This document shows, piece by piece, positions 25,753-34,146 of a DNA stretch of 52,211 nt. A program made the position numbers and the translations under genes. The DNA comes from JAWOHX01 sp046484975. Its GTDB lineage: Bacteria > Bacillota > Clostridia > DUPQ01. The stretch lies in contig JAWOHX010000090.1 in assembly GCA_046484975.1 (NCBI GenBank), forward strand, positions 1 to 52,211, written 5' to 3'. Numbering within the stretch: the first letter of the stretch is position 1; the number at the start of each line of letters is the position of its first letter. A model generated the notes under the pieces. It was not told where the DNA came from and made no database searches. It worked only from the letters and a program-made list of their open reading frames with translations.

Positions 25753-26907
25753 TCAATCCTGAAGGAGAATATTGAGCCTTTCCCTGGCATATCCCACAAG
25801 AGAGGAACCGGGATATTCATTGATGACCCTGGTGAACAGGCCGATGGCTTTCTGCTTGTCTCCAAGGGAAGCATAGGCTTTTGCCGAATGGTACATGATG
25901 CCAACGGTATTGCTGTAGGAGGGGACGTTTTTTTCAAGGTTGATATATGTGTCCAGGGCTTCCTGGTATTGATCCAGTTCATAATATGCGCGGCCGATGT
26001 TGTAAAGGCACTGGCCTTTCTCCCTGAAATCGGGATCATACTGGAGCACCTTCTGGAAATTCTCCAGTGCGCCGGCGTAATCCATCTGGTTATATAGGTT
26101 CAAGGCAACAAGGTAGAGGCTTTTGGCCGCCTCTCCGTAGGCTTTGAGCCTGATTTCCCCGTACATGCCGGTTTCCACATCCGATAGCAATCCGGCATCC
26201 ACCCCTGCCAGGGCGTTCACCGCGTTGGTAAAGTCTCCCTGGTAATAGTAGGACCCTGCCATGAACAGGGATTTGGTGCTGGCCAGATAATCGATGGTCT
26301 CCTGCAGGGTGTTTCTGGACTCCATTTCGGATTCCATGGCTTGTTCCAGTTCCTTGATCTCCAGATTCATGCCCTGGATGGTGGATTCCAGCCGGATGAT
26401 TTGCTCGTTGAGGGCATTCATGTCCTCCTGGGTATAACGGATGCCCTGCTCCCCGGGCGGTGGTTCCTCACTGTTGCGGTTGGCAAGGTTGTATACGGCG
26501 AGGAACAGGATGACCGCAAGGATGGCCATGACGGCCCACAGAATAATCTTCATGAGGAGTCTCGGGGAAACCCCCAGTTTTTCAGGCAGGGTCTTTTTTT
26601 TCGGGACCACCGGTGTCCTGGGTGGGGGTCTGCTGCCGTCCGCCAGGTTGTATTCCCCCATCCGTGCCTTTTCATATTCCTTCACTTTTTTCAGTAAAAG
26701 GACAGCCTGCTCGAATTCCGGAAAAACAGAGACCACTTTTTTCAACTTGATGACGGCAATGTCCTCGTTGCCGTAACGGATGCTGTCCAGTGCATTGTTA
26801 TATATTTCATAGGCCATCAACAGATCCTGGGAAGGTTTGATTTTGGAACTCATGGTTTTGCCGATGTCGATTTTTTCAAAACCCTTGATTATTTCCTTAT
26901 AGCTCAT
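25753..26907 (-). CDS. TPR-repeat membrane protein
   Basis: A 384-aa protein of unknown role with a clear layout: an N-terminal TPR-like cytoplasmic part (DLLMAYEIYNNALDSIRYGN), a Pro-rich linker (RPPPRTPVVPKKK), one transmembrane helix (LLMKIILWAVMAILAVILFL, about residues 119-140), a coiled coil (ALNEQIIRLESTIQGMNLEI onward), and C-terminal TPRs (LYNQMDYAGALENFQKVLQY, YNIGRAYYELDQYQEALDTY, KAYASLGDKQKAIGLFTRVI). The C-terminal half resembles YbgF/tol-pal-type scaffolds. Start: ATG at 26907 with AGGGAGAGA; it overlaps folC by 11 bases, so it is the last gene of the secA-folC unit. Confidence 0.8.
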   Translation of the reverse strand: MSYKEIIKGFEKIDIGKTMSSKIKPSQDLLMAYEIYNNALDSIRYGNEDIAVIKLKKVVSVFPEFEQAVLLLKKVKEYEKARMGEYNLADGSRPPPRTPVVPKKKTLPEKLGVSPRLLMKIILWAVMAILAVILFLAVYNLANRNSEEPPPGEQGIRYTQEDMNALNEQIIRLESTIQGMNLEIKELEQAMESEMESRNTLQETIDYLASTKSLFMAGSYYYQGDFTNAVNALAGVDAGLLSDVETGMYGEIRLKAYGEAAKSLYLVALNLYNQMDYAGALENFQKVLQYDPDFREKGQCLYNIGRAYYELDQYQEALDTYINLEKNVPSYSNTVGIMYHSAKAYASLGDKQKAIGLFTRVINEYPGSSLVGYARERLNILLQD

Positions 26908-28192
26908 GCAATCTCTCCCTGACATATTTTTTCACTTCGGCGATGCTGTAAAGCGAGCCAAAGGAGCATATCAGATCATCGGGTCCGGCAAGTTCGAGGG
27001 CGATGTCCATTCCCTCTGCCATTGTATCACCTTCAAAGACCCGGGTACAATACTTTTGCATGACCCCTGCCAGGGTTTTGGTATCCAGCATCCTCTCATA
27101 ATCAATCCGAACGGAAACGGCTGCCTTCGCACCGGGGAGGATTGTCCTTGCCATCTCCTCGTAATTCTTGTCCTTCATCACACCCATCAGGAAAATGGTG
27201 TTTTTCCTCGGGAAAACCTTCTCCAGGGTGTCCCTGAGAATACGCACCCCCTGTACATTGTGGGCACCGTCGCAGACAACCACCGGACTCCTGTGGAGAA
27301 TCTCGAACCGCCCCGGCCATCTGGCGTTCTCCAGGCCTGCATAAATGTTTTCCACGGTGATGGGGATCCCGGAATCCCGGAGCATCAGCGCGGCATCCAC
27401 GGACAGGGCAGCGTTTTTCAACTGATGGTCCCCAAGCATGGTGATCCTGATATCCCTGTAATCCCCATAATGGAACACCTGCCCGTCCAGGGTAACCCTG
27501 CAACTTTTGATCCGGGAGAAATCCGAAATCCGAAAGAGGCTCTGCATCTCAAGGGCTTTGTTTCGCACGACCTCCACGGCCTCCTCTGGGTTGTCCCCGT
27601 ACAGCAGGACCGGACATCCTTTTTTGATGATGCCGGCTTTCTCAGCGGCAATCTTTCCGATGGTGTCCCCCAGGATATGGGTATGGTCGTAGTCTATGGC
27701 GGTGATAATGGACAGGCAGCTGCGATCGATGACATTGGTGGAATCCAGCCTGCCGCCAAGACCTGTTTCCCAGACGACATAGTCGCATTTTTTTTCTTTG
27801 AAATACAGCAAGGCAAGGGCGGTGTTGATTTCGAACTCCGTGGGGTGGTTGCCTCCCGCCCCAAGCATGGTTTCCACTGCCCGGCGTATTTTCTCCACCG
27901 CAACGACCAGGTCGGCGTCGGATATGTTCTCGTTGTCGATCTGGAACCGTTCCGAATATTTCTCCAGGTCCGGGGAGGTGAACAAACCGGTCTTATGACC
28001 GGCTTCCTTCATGATATGGGAAAGGAAAGCGCAGGTGGACCCTTTTCCATTGGTCCCTGCCACATGGATGAACCGCAGGTGGTCCTGTGGTTTTCCCAGG
28101 AGCCCTGTCAGTGTCCTGATGTTGTCCAGGCCAAGTTTGCTTCCAAGTTTCCTGGTGGAATGGATGAATGCCAATGCCTGTTCCAGGTTCAT
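26897..28192 (-). CDS. folC: Folylpolyglutamate synthase/dihydrofolate synthase
   Basis: A 431-aa Mur-ligase-type enzyme adding glutamate to folates. ATP loop FIHVAGTNGKGSTCAFLSHI (about residues 40-59), GLFTSPDLEKYSERFQID as the folate loop, and YVVWETGLGGRLDSTNVI as the Mur-family central motif; VVCDGAHNVQGVRILRDTL is the C-terminal ligase motif. The start ATG overlaps the secA stop (ATGA) and has GGAG nine bases upstream; the open frame extending to 28531 is only read-through over secA. It overlaps the TPR gene downstream, so the secA-folC-TPR order is one operon. Confidence 0.95.
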   Translation of the reverse strand: MNLEQALAFIHSTRKLGSKLGLDNIRTLTGLLGKPQDHLRFIHVAGTNGKGSTCAFLSHIMKEAGHKTGLFTSPDLEKYSERFQIDNENISDADLVVAVEKIRRAVETMLGAGGNHPTEFEINTALALLYFKEKKCDYVVWETGLGGRLDSTNVIDRSCLSIITAIDYDHTHILGDTIGKIAAEKAGIIKKGCPVLLYGDNPEEAVEVVRNKALEMQSLFRISDFSRIKSCRVTLDGQVFHYGDYRDIRITMLGDHQLKNAALSVDAALMLRDSGIPITVENIYAGLENARWPGRFEILHRSPVVVCDGAHNVQGVRILRDTLEKVFPRKNTIFLMGVMKDKNYEEMARTILPGAKAAVSVRIDYERMLDTKTLAGVMQKYCTRVFEGDTMAEGMDIALELAGPDDLICSFGSLYSIAEVKKYVRERLHEL

Positions 28193-30924
28193 TCGTTGGC
28201 TCCGCAGCATTTCTTGTATTTTTTCCCGCTCCCGCAGGGGCAGGGATCGTTCCTTCCCACCTTGTGGCCGGACCGTTTTCTTGTCTCCGGGGCGGCACTC
28301 GCCGCGGGGGCGTTCAGGGTGACCCTGGTTTCCCTCCTCTTCAACGTCTCCGGCCTTTCCACGTTCACGCTCATGAGCATTTTCAAGGCGCTCTCCTGGA
28401 TGCTGACGATCATCTCCTCGAACATCTCGAAGCCTTCGAACTTGTACTCGATGACGGGATCCCTCTGGCCATAGGCCCGCAGTCCGATTCCCTGCCGCAG
28501 CTGGTCCATGGCATCGATGTGGTCCATCCACTTGTCATCCACCGCACGAAGAAGTATGATGCGTTCTGCCTCCCTCATGGTCTTCTCTCCCAGCTGTTCC
28601 TCTTTCTCGGCATATTTCCCGGTGGCGGACTCATAGAGCAGATCCGTCAAGCGCTGGGGAAGCATCCTTGCCTTTTCCTCCTCCGGAATTTCCAGGGTCG
28701 TGCCGAAAGGCATCAGGGTGTTAAAGGCAGTAAGGATGCTGAACCAGTCCCACCTGCGGGAACTTGCTTCCTCGGAACAGTACAGCTGGACGGTTTTCTC
28801 CAGGGCTGCCTTCAGCATGTTCATGTAGATGTCCTTCATGTTCTCGCCGTCCAGCACTTTCTTCCGCTGGTCGTAGATGATCTCCCGTTGCTTGTTCATG
28901 ACATCATCGTACTGGAGCACATGCTTCCTGATGTTGAAGTTTCTTCCCTCCACCCTTTTCTGCGCCGTCTCGATGGCATTGGACAGCATTCTATGCTCGA
29001 TGGGCATGTCTTCGGGAAGCTTGAGGAAACTGACGATGCCGGTGAGCCTGTCCTGGCCGAACAGCCTCATCAGATCGTCTTCCAGGGAGATGAAGAACTT
29101 GGATTTCCCAGGGTCCCCCTGCCGGCCGCTTCGTCCGCGCAACTGGTTGTCGATCCGTCTGGATTCATGCCGCTCCGTTCCCAGGATGTAGAGGCCACCG
29201 GATTCCAATACCCTTTTCCGGTCCCCTTCCAGCTGCTTCTTGTATTCCTGGTGGTGTTCCCTGAATTCCTTGCGGACATGGATGATGTCCTCGTCTGCGG
29301 TCTCGTTGAATCCCGTGGCCTGGGCCAGCAGTTCTTCGGTAATGCCTGATTTTCTCAGCTGTCTGAGAGCCATGTACTCCGCATTTCCTCCCAGGACGAT
29401 GTCGGTTCCCCTGCCGGCCATGTTGGTGGCGATGGTCACCGCCCCCGGTTTTCCCGCCTGGGCGACAATCTCTGCCTCGCGTTCATGGTACTTTGCATTG
29501 AGCACTTCATGCTTGACGCCCATCCTTCGCAGCAGGGTGCTCAGCACCTCGGATTTCTCAATGGAAATGGTGCCGATCAGGACGGGTTGCTGCTTTTCAT
29601 GGCAATCCTTCACTTCCCTGAGGATGGCATCATATTTCCCCTTCTCCGTCTTGTAGACCGAATCCGCCTGGTCCTCGCGAATGACGGGCTGGTTCGTGGG
29701 GATGGCGATGACATCCAAACCGTAGATGTCCATGAACTCGTCTTCCTCGGTCAGGGCGGTTCCCGTCATGCCGGAGAGTTTTTTGAAGAGTCTGAAATAG
29801 TTCTGGAAGGTGATGGTGGCCAGGGTTTTGCTTTCCCTCTCCACCTTGACGCCTTCCTTTGCCTCGATGGCCTGGTGCAGGCCATTGGAATATCTGCGTC
29901 CGAACATCATCCTTCCGGTGAATTCATCGATGATGATGATCTCATTGTCCTTGACCACATAATCCTTGTCCTTCTTCATGATGCCGTTGGCTTTGAGGGC
30001 CTGGTTGATGTGGTGCATGAGGGTCATGTTTTCCGGGTCGGAAAGGCTTTCCACGTTGAAATGCCGCTCCGCCTTCTCAATGCCCCTGGTTGTCATGGTG
30101 GCGGAACCCGCCTTCTCATCCACGATGTAGTCGGCATCGATGTCATCGTTGTCTTCCTTGTCGTTGGTCTCCGCGAAGACCTGTCTGCGCAGCCGGGTGG
30201 CGAAGGCATTCACCTGGGCATAGAGGTCCGTGGATTTTTCCCCGGGGCCGGAGATGATGAGAGGTGTCCTTGCCTCGTCGATGAGGATGCTGTCCACCTC
30301 GTCCACGATGGCGAACACATGCCTGCGCTGCACCATGTTCTCTTTGTATATGACCATGTTGTCCCTGAGGTAATCGAACCCGAACTCATTGTTGGTCCCG
30401 TAGGTGATGTCACATTGATAGGCCTTTTTTCGTTCGGCGTTGTCGATGTTGTGGACAACGAGTCCCACGGAGAGGCCCAGGAACTGGTAGATCTTGCCCA
30501 TCCATTCGCTGTCACGCTTTGCCAGGTAGTCATTCACCGTTACCAGGTGCACCCCATCCCCGGTGAGGGCGTTGAGGTATATCGGCAAGGTGGCCACCAG
30601 GGTTTTTCCTTCCCCTGTCTTCATTTCCGCAATCCGACCCTGGTGCAGGACGATGCCCCCGATGAGCTGCACCCTGAAATGGGTCATCCCAAGGACCCTG
30701 GCGGATGCCTCCCGGACCACGGCAAAGGCCTCGGGAAGGATGTCGTCCATGGTCTCCCCCTTCGCCAGCCTCTCCTTGAACAACGGGGTGAAGGCCTTCA
30801 GCTCCGTGTCGCTCAGGGTGCGCATCTGTTCCTGGTAGCTTTCTATTTTATCAACCAGCGGAATCAGCCTTTTGATTTCCCTGTCACTGTATGACCCCAT
30901 GAATCTTTCCAAGATTTTCTTCAA
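28189..30924 (-). CDS. secA: Preprotein translocase ATPase SecA
   Basis: The motor of Sec export, 911 aa. FGSYSDRE-like N-terminus (MGSYSDREIKRLIPLVDKIE), Walker A MKTGEGKTLVATLP, DEAD-like IVDEVDSILIDEARTPLI, helicase motif TNMAGRGTDIVLGG, and the zinc-binding SEC-C tail NDPCPCGSGKKYKKCCG. The start is most likely TTG at 30924: AAGGAACGG precedes it and TTGA overlaps the yerC stop. An ATG at 30900, with GGAAAG in front, is the alternative and would remove eight residues. The longer frame up to 31140 would overlap yerC completely and is wrong. Cotranscribed with yerC and folC. Confidence 0.96.
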   Translation of the reverse strand: MKKILERFMGSYSDREIKRLIPLVDKIESYQEQMRTLSDTELKAFTPLFKERLAKGETMDDILPEAFAVVREASARVLGMTHFRVQLIGGIVLHQGRIAEMKTGEGKTLVATLPIYLNALTGDGVHLVTVNDYLAKRDSEWMGKIYQFLGLSVGLVVHNIDNAERKKAYQCDITYGTNNEFGFDYLRDNMVIYKENMVQRRHVFAIVDEVDSILIDEARTPLIISGPGEKSTDLYAQVNAFATRLRRQVFAETNDKEDNDDIDADYIVDEKAGSATMTTRGIEKAERHFNVESLSDPENMTLMHHINQALKANGIMKKDKDYVVKDNEIIIIDEFTGRMMFGRRYSNGLHQAIEAKEGVKVERESKTLATITFQNYFRLFKKLSGMTGTALTEEDEFMDIYGLDVIAIPTNQPVIREDQADSVYKTEKGKYDAILREVKDCHEKQQPVLIGTISIEKSEVLSTLLRRMGVKHEVLNAKYHEREAEIVAQAGKPGAVTIATNMAGRGTDIVLGGNAEYMALRQLRKSGITEELLAQATGFNETADEDIIHVRKEFREHHQEYKKQLEGDRKRVLESGGLYILGTERHESRRIDNQLRGRSGRQGDPGKSKFFISLEDDLMRLFGQDRLTGIVSFLKLPEDMPIEHRMLSNAIETAQKRVEGRNFNIRKHVLQYDDVMNKQREIIYDQRKKVLDGENMKDIYMNMLKAALEKTVQLYCSEEASSRRWDWFSILTAFNTLMPFGTTLEIPEEEKARMLPQRLTDLLYESATGKYAEKEEQLGEKTMREAERIILLRAVDDKWMDHIDAMDQLRQGIGLRAYGQRDPVIEYKFEGFEMFEEMIVSIQESALKMLMSVNVERPETLKRRETRVTLNAPAASAAPETRKRSGHKVGRNDPCPCGSGKKYKKCCGANE

Positions 30925-31214
30925 TTTCCGTTCCTTAACCTTTCCAATATTAACCTGTATCCGTCGGCGCCGTAATGGAGGCACCTGCCCACCCTGCTGA
31001 TGGTGGCAGTGCTGGCACCGGTCATTTTCGTGATGTCGCCGTACTTTGCGCCTTCCTGGAGGAGTTTGGCCACCTCCAACCGCTGGGCGATGGAATGAAG
31101 CTCGCTGACCGTACAGATGTCCTCGAAGAACATGTAGCATTCCTCCGGTGTCTTCAGTTTGAGGATGGCTTCGAACAAGTCATCAAGCTGTTTGTTTTTC
31201 CACTTTTCATTCAT
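30921..31214 (-). CDS. YerC/TrpR-type transcriptional regulator
   Basis: A 97-aa all-helical protein of the TrpR-like YerC/YecD family. The helix-turn-helix is QRLEVAKLLQEGAKYGDITK followed by MTGASTATISRVGRCLHYG, the hallmark of this group (about residues 43-80), and CYMFFEDICTVSEL is the typical dimer helix. In Bacillota this gene often lies beside pcrA or metabolic genes; here it overlaps secA by four bases. A TATAAT hexamer lies just upstream, at the end of tcdA. Effector unknown. Confidence 0.9.
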   Translation of the reverse strand: MNEKWKNKQLDDLFEAILKLKTPEECYMFFEDICTVSELHSIAQRLEVAKLLQEGAKYGDITKMTGASTATISRVGRCLHYGADGYRLILERLRNGN

Positions 31215-31244
31215 GGTTTCCCACCTGTTTTTATGTCCATTATA

Positions 31245-31946
31245 TCACACATCCCCTTCCGCAATCCCCAGCAGTGAACGAATCACATGGCCTGCAAGCC
31301 GCAATCCCGCCGAGGCGGGGACGAAGGAGATGCTGCTGATGCACTGGTCCCTTTTGCCTTTCGGCAATTCCTCGGAATAGAGCACTGTGAGTTTGTCGAT
31401 TCCGGCTTTTTTCAGTTCTGTCCTCATCTTTTTCGCCAGAGGGCAGACCTTGGTCGCTGATATGTCTGTGATGAGAAATCCCGCCGGATCCAGTTTATTG
31501 CCCGTCCCCATGCAGCTGATGAGAGGAATTCCATTGTCACGGGCATACAGGGCGACGTCCACCTTTGCCGCGACGCTGTCCATTGCATCGATGATGTAAC
31601 CGCAGGATTCCGGGATCATCCCGGGAAGATTCCCCCGGCAGGCGCAAACAGAATGTGCCGTCACCCGGATCTCCGGGTTGATGTCATGTATCCTCTCTCC
31701 GGACACCTCCACCTTGTATCTTCCGACGGTGGAATGCAGGGCGATGATCTGCCGGTTGATGTTGGTGACATCCACCTTCGCCGGGTCAACGATGACCAGA
31801 GATCCGATGCCTGCCCTTGCCAGGCCCTCGATGGCATAGGAGCCCACTCCGCCGACGCCTAGGACGCACACCGTGCTTGCCTTCAGCCTTTCCAGTCCCG
31901 TTGCGCCAATCAGCGCCAATGTCCTGTCGTGGACCGTTTCACTCAT
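31245..31946 (-). CDS. tcdA: tRNA threonylcarbamoyladenosine dehydratase
   Basis: A 233-aa E1-like enzyme (ThiF/MoeB/HesA family) that cyclises t6A37 of tRNAs to ct6A using ATP. CVLGVGGVGSYAIEGLARAG is the ATP loop, VDPAKVDVTNINRQIIAL the second nucleotide motif with the Arg finger, and IDAMDSVAAKVDVALYARDN the family-typical stretch. CMGTGNKLDPAGF and FVPASAGLRLAGHVIRSLLG identify the TcdA subgroup over MoeB or ThiF. It overlaps the RluD-type gene by eight bases. Confidence 0.92.
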   Translation of the reverse strand: MSETVHDRTLALIGATGLERLKASTVCVLGVGGVGSYAIEGLARAGIGSLVIVDPAKVDVTNINRQIIALHSTVGRYKVEVSGERIHDINPEIRVTAHSVCACRGNLPGMIPESCGYIIDAMDSVAAKVDVALYARDNGIPLISCMGTGNKLDPAGFLITDISATKVCPLAKKMRTELKKAGIDKLTVLYSEELPKGKRDQCISSISFVPASAGLRLAGHVIRSLLGIAEGDV

Positions 31947-32856
31947 TGGTCAGTTCCTCCAGGAGATGCCTGAAATATTCGGGGACAGGGGCTTCGAAAG
32001 ACATGTCCTCCCCCGTCACCGGGTGTGGAAAGGAAAGTCGCACGGCATGCAGGGCCTGTCCCTGAAGATTCCTCTCGGGCTTGCCCGGCCCGTAGACCTG
32101 GTCTCCCAGGACGGGATGGCCGATGTAGGCCATATGCACCCGGATCTGGTGGGTCCTCCCCGTTTCAAGGGCCACGCGGACATAGGTCGCCTTGCTGAAT
32201 CTTTGCAGGACATGGAACCGGCTGACTGCCCTTTTCCCGTTTTTCACGTTCACCGCCATTTTCGTCCGGTGCTTTGGGTGCCTGCCCACCGGGGCATCGA
32301 TGATTCCGTCGTTCTCGTGGATGGTCCCTGCAACCACCGCCAGGTATTCCCGGTTGATCAAGTGATCCCCGAGCATGGCGGAAAGTCCCCTGTGGGCCTT
32401 GTTGGTCTTGGCGGCAACCAGCAATCCCGAGGTGTCCTTGTCGATCCTGTGGACGATGCCCGGCCGTTCGATTCCGTTGATGTCCGAAAGGCTGTCCCTG
32501 CAGTGGTACAGCAATGCATTCACCAGTGTTTTGTCCCGATTGCCTGGAGCCGGATGGACCACCATTCCCTTCGCCTTGTTCACCACAATGATGTCCCCGT
32601 CCTCATAGATCACATCCAGGGGGATGTCCTGGGGATCCGTGCCGCTTTTCACGGGTCCTTCCATCGTGATGTGGACGGCGTCCCCGTTTTTCATCCTGTG
32701 GTTCTTGTGTACGGCGGTCCCGTTGACCAGCACCTTTTCCTCCTTGATGAGCTTCTGGAAGTAGGCCCTGGATACCTCTGGCATCGTTTCCGAGAGATAG
32801 GTGTCCAGGCGGATGTCGTCCCGGTCGCATGTCAGGATCCGTTCACTCTTCGACAT
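31939..32856 (-). CDS. RluA/RluD family 23S rRNA pseudouridine synthase
   Basis: A 305-aa pseudouridine synthase. An S4 RNA-binding domain comes first (RLDTYLSETMPEVSRAYFQK), then the catalytic domain with the Asp in GIVHRIDKDTSGLLVAAKTN, and HQIRVHMAYIGHPVLGDQVYG, RQALHA-like LQGQALHAVRLSF and VTGEDMSFEAPVP, the standard RluD series. It overlaps lspA by 14 bases, the usual lspA-rluD pairing of Bacillota. Confidence 0.94.
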   Translation of the reverse strand: MSKSERILTCDRDDIRLDTYLSETMPEVSRAYFQKLIKEEKVLVNGTAVHKNHRMKNGDAVHITMEGPVKSGTDPQDIPLDVIYEDGDIIVVNKAKGMVVHPAPGNRDKTLVNALLYHCRDSLSDINGIERPGIVHRIDKDTSGLLVAAKTNKAHRGLSAMLGDHLINREYLAVVAGTIHENDGIIDAPVGRHPKHRTKMAVNVKNGKRAVSRFHVLQRFSKATYVRVALETGRTHQIRVHMAYIGHPVLGDQVYGPGKPERNLQGQALHAVRLSFPHPVTGEDMSFEAPVPEYFRHLLEELTNE

Positions 32857-33349
32857 GGCTTTTTTTCTCCTCTTTGTAGATGAACAGGATGAAGATGCCC
32901 AGCAGGACCGTCCCCACGGTGATCATCATGTCCGCAATATTGAATATGGGGAAATCGTATCCCCAGAAATAGAAGTCAAAAAAGTCGGTGACCTCCATGA
33001 AGGCAATCCTGTCAATGAGATTCCCCAGGGCGCCTCCAAGCACCACGCATATCGCAAGCCGCCCGAAGACATGGGGAACCTTGAAGAAATAGTATACCAG
33101 GAACACGGATATCAAAGCGCTCAGGATGATGAGAGCCAGGGTGAACTCCCCGAAGGCCCCCCAGGCGGCGCCGGGGTTGGTATGATGGGTGATATAGAAG
33201 AAATCCTTGATGACGGTAGTTTTCTCCCCGATTTCCATGCTGTTCCTAATGAATATCTTGCTGGCCTGGTCCGCCGCCACGATGAACAAGGAGATCAAAA
33301 ACAGCCAGGCCGAACTCTTTTTCACCAACTCAGTCTTCCACATAATCAA
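32843..33349 (-). CDS. lspA: Lipoprotein signal peptidase
   Basis: A 168-aa aspartic protease in the membrane that cleaves prolipoprotein signal peptides. Four hydrophobic segments are visible, with the family boxes ITHHTNPGAAWGAF, CVVLGGALGNLIDRIAF (first catalytic Asp) and FPIFNIADMMITVG (second catalytic Asp). It overlaps ymdB upstream by 20 bases and rluD downstream by 14. The cytoplasmic tail KEEKKSHVEE is normal. Confidence 0.96.
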   Translation of the reverse strand: MIMWKTELVKKSSAWLFLISLFIVAADQASKIFIRNSMEIGEKTTVIKDFFYITHHTNPGAAWGAFGEFTLALIILSALISVFLVYYFFKVPHVFGRLAICVVLGGALGNLIDRIAFMEVTDFFDFYFWGYDFPIFNIADMMITVGTVLLGIFILFIYKEEKKSHVEE

Positions 33350-34103
33350 TCCTTTCCAGGCTTATGCATTTTCCGGTTTTCCCACATACTTCCATAAGAA
33401 TCCCGTTGATCTGGGACCTTCCCTTCTGCGGTTCGAAATAGGCAGGCATGCCGGTGACGAATCGACGGATCACCTTCTCCCTGTCCGCACCGATGATGCC
33501 ATCGGCGGGCCCGGTCATCCCCACGTCGGTGATGAAACCGGTCCCGAAGGGGAGAATCCGTTCATCCGCGGTCTGGACATGGGTATGCGTTCCGACAACC
33601 ACGCTGACATTCCCGTCGAAATGCCATGCGAAAGCAGCCTTCTCGCTGGTGGCTTCCCCATGGAAATCCACAAGGATTGCCTTCGTCCGGGCTTTCAATT
33701 CCGGCAGCATGTTCTCAAAGGCCTCAAAAGGGCAGTTGCAGGGATCCATGTAGACCCGGCCGGACAGGTTCACCACTGCCAGGACATTGTCGCCTTTTTC
33801 AATGAAGATCAACCCTTTGCCGGGTGATTTTCCTGAATAATTGGCAGGCCTGAGGACCCGGGGGTGCTCATCGATGAAAAAGTCCTTTTTTGCCCATATA
33901 TGGTTTCCGGACGTGATGGCATCCACCCCCAGCTTCAGAATCTCGTCGGCCGTCCTGGTGTCAATTCCCTTGCCGCCGGACATGTTCTCCCCGTTGGCGA
34001 TGATGAAGTCGCAGGCAGTTGTCTCTGCCAGCCTGTTGAGATGGCCGGCCAGGACCTTCCTGCCCTGCTGTGCGTATATGTCCCCGATGAATAATATTTT
34101 CAT
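33330..34103 (-). CDS. ymdB: YmdB family metallophosphoesterase
   Basis: A 257-aa dinuclear metal phosphodiesterase, cytoplasmic, whose Bacillus homologue hydrolyses 2',3'-cyclic nucleotides and tunes biofilm and motility gene expression. Ligand motifs: MKILFIGDIYAQQGR, FIIANGENMSGGKG, ITSGNHIWAKK, DFHGEATSEKAAFAWHFDG and VVGTHTHVQTADERIL. ATG at 34103 with GGAGG seven bases before it is preferred over the 18-codon longer frame, which would run into the rny terminator. It follows rny, the order conserved in Bacillota, and leads ymdB-lspA-rluD-tcdA. Confidence 0.94.
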   Translation of the reverse strand: MKILFIGDIYAQQGRKVLAGHLNRLAETTACDFIIANGENMSGGKGIDTRTADEILKLGVDAITSGNHIWAKKDFFIDEHPRVLRPANYSGKSPGKGLIFIEKGDNVLAVVNLSGRVYMDPCNCPFEAFENMLPELKARTKAILVDFHGEATSEKAAFAWHFDGNVSVVVGTHTHVQTADERILPFGTGFITDVGMTGPADGIIGADREKVIRRFVTGMPAYFEPQKGRSQINGILMEVCGKTGKCISLERIDYVED

Positions 34104-34120
34104 CCTGATCCTCCAAAAGG

Positions 34121-34144
34121 AAAAGCGCGGAAATCCGCGCTTTT
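34121..34144 (-). terminator. Terminator after rny
   Basis: Perfect stem AAAAGCGCGG / CCGCGCTTTT with an AAAT loop, three bases after the rny stop, followed by CCTTTTGG on the minus strand. It separates rny from ymdB, though read-through is possible. Confidence 0.85.
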
Positions 34145-34146
34145 CA

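Noticed and set aside
25653..26039. Extended N-terminus for glutamate dehydrogenase
   Set aside because: The extension lies over the TPR protein gene; family length and the GGGGGG ribosome binding site support the start at 25652/25655.
26906..28474. Plus-strand open frame of 522 codons opposite folC
   Set aside because: Antisense shadow of folC, no family resemblance, no start signals.
29485..30894. Plus-strand open frame of 469 codons opposite secA
   Set aside because: Antisense shadow of secA, no family resemblance.
30925..31140. Extended N-terminus for SecA
   Set aside because: It would overlap the YerC-type gene in another frame, and the translated extension has no SecA similarity.
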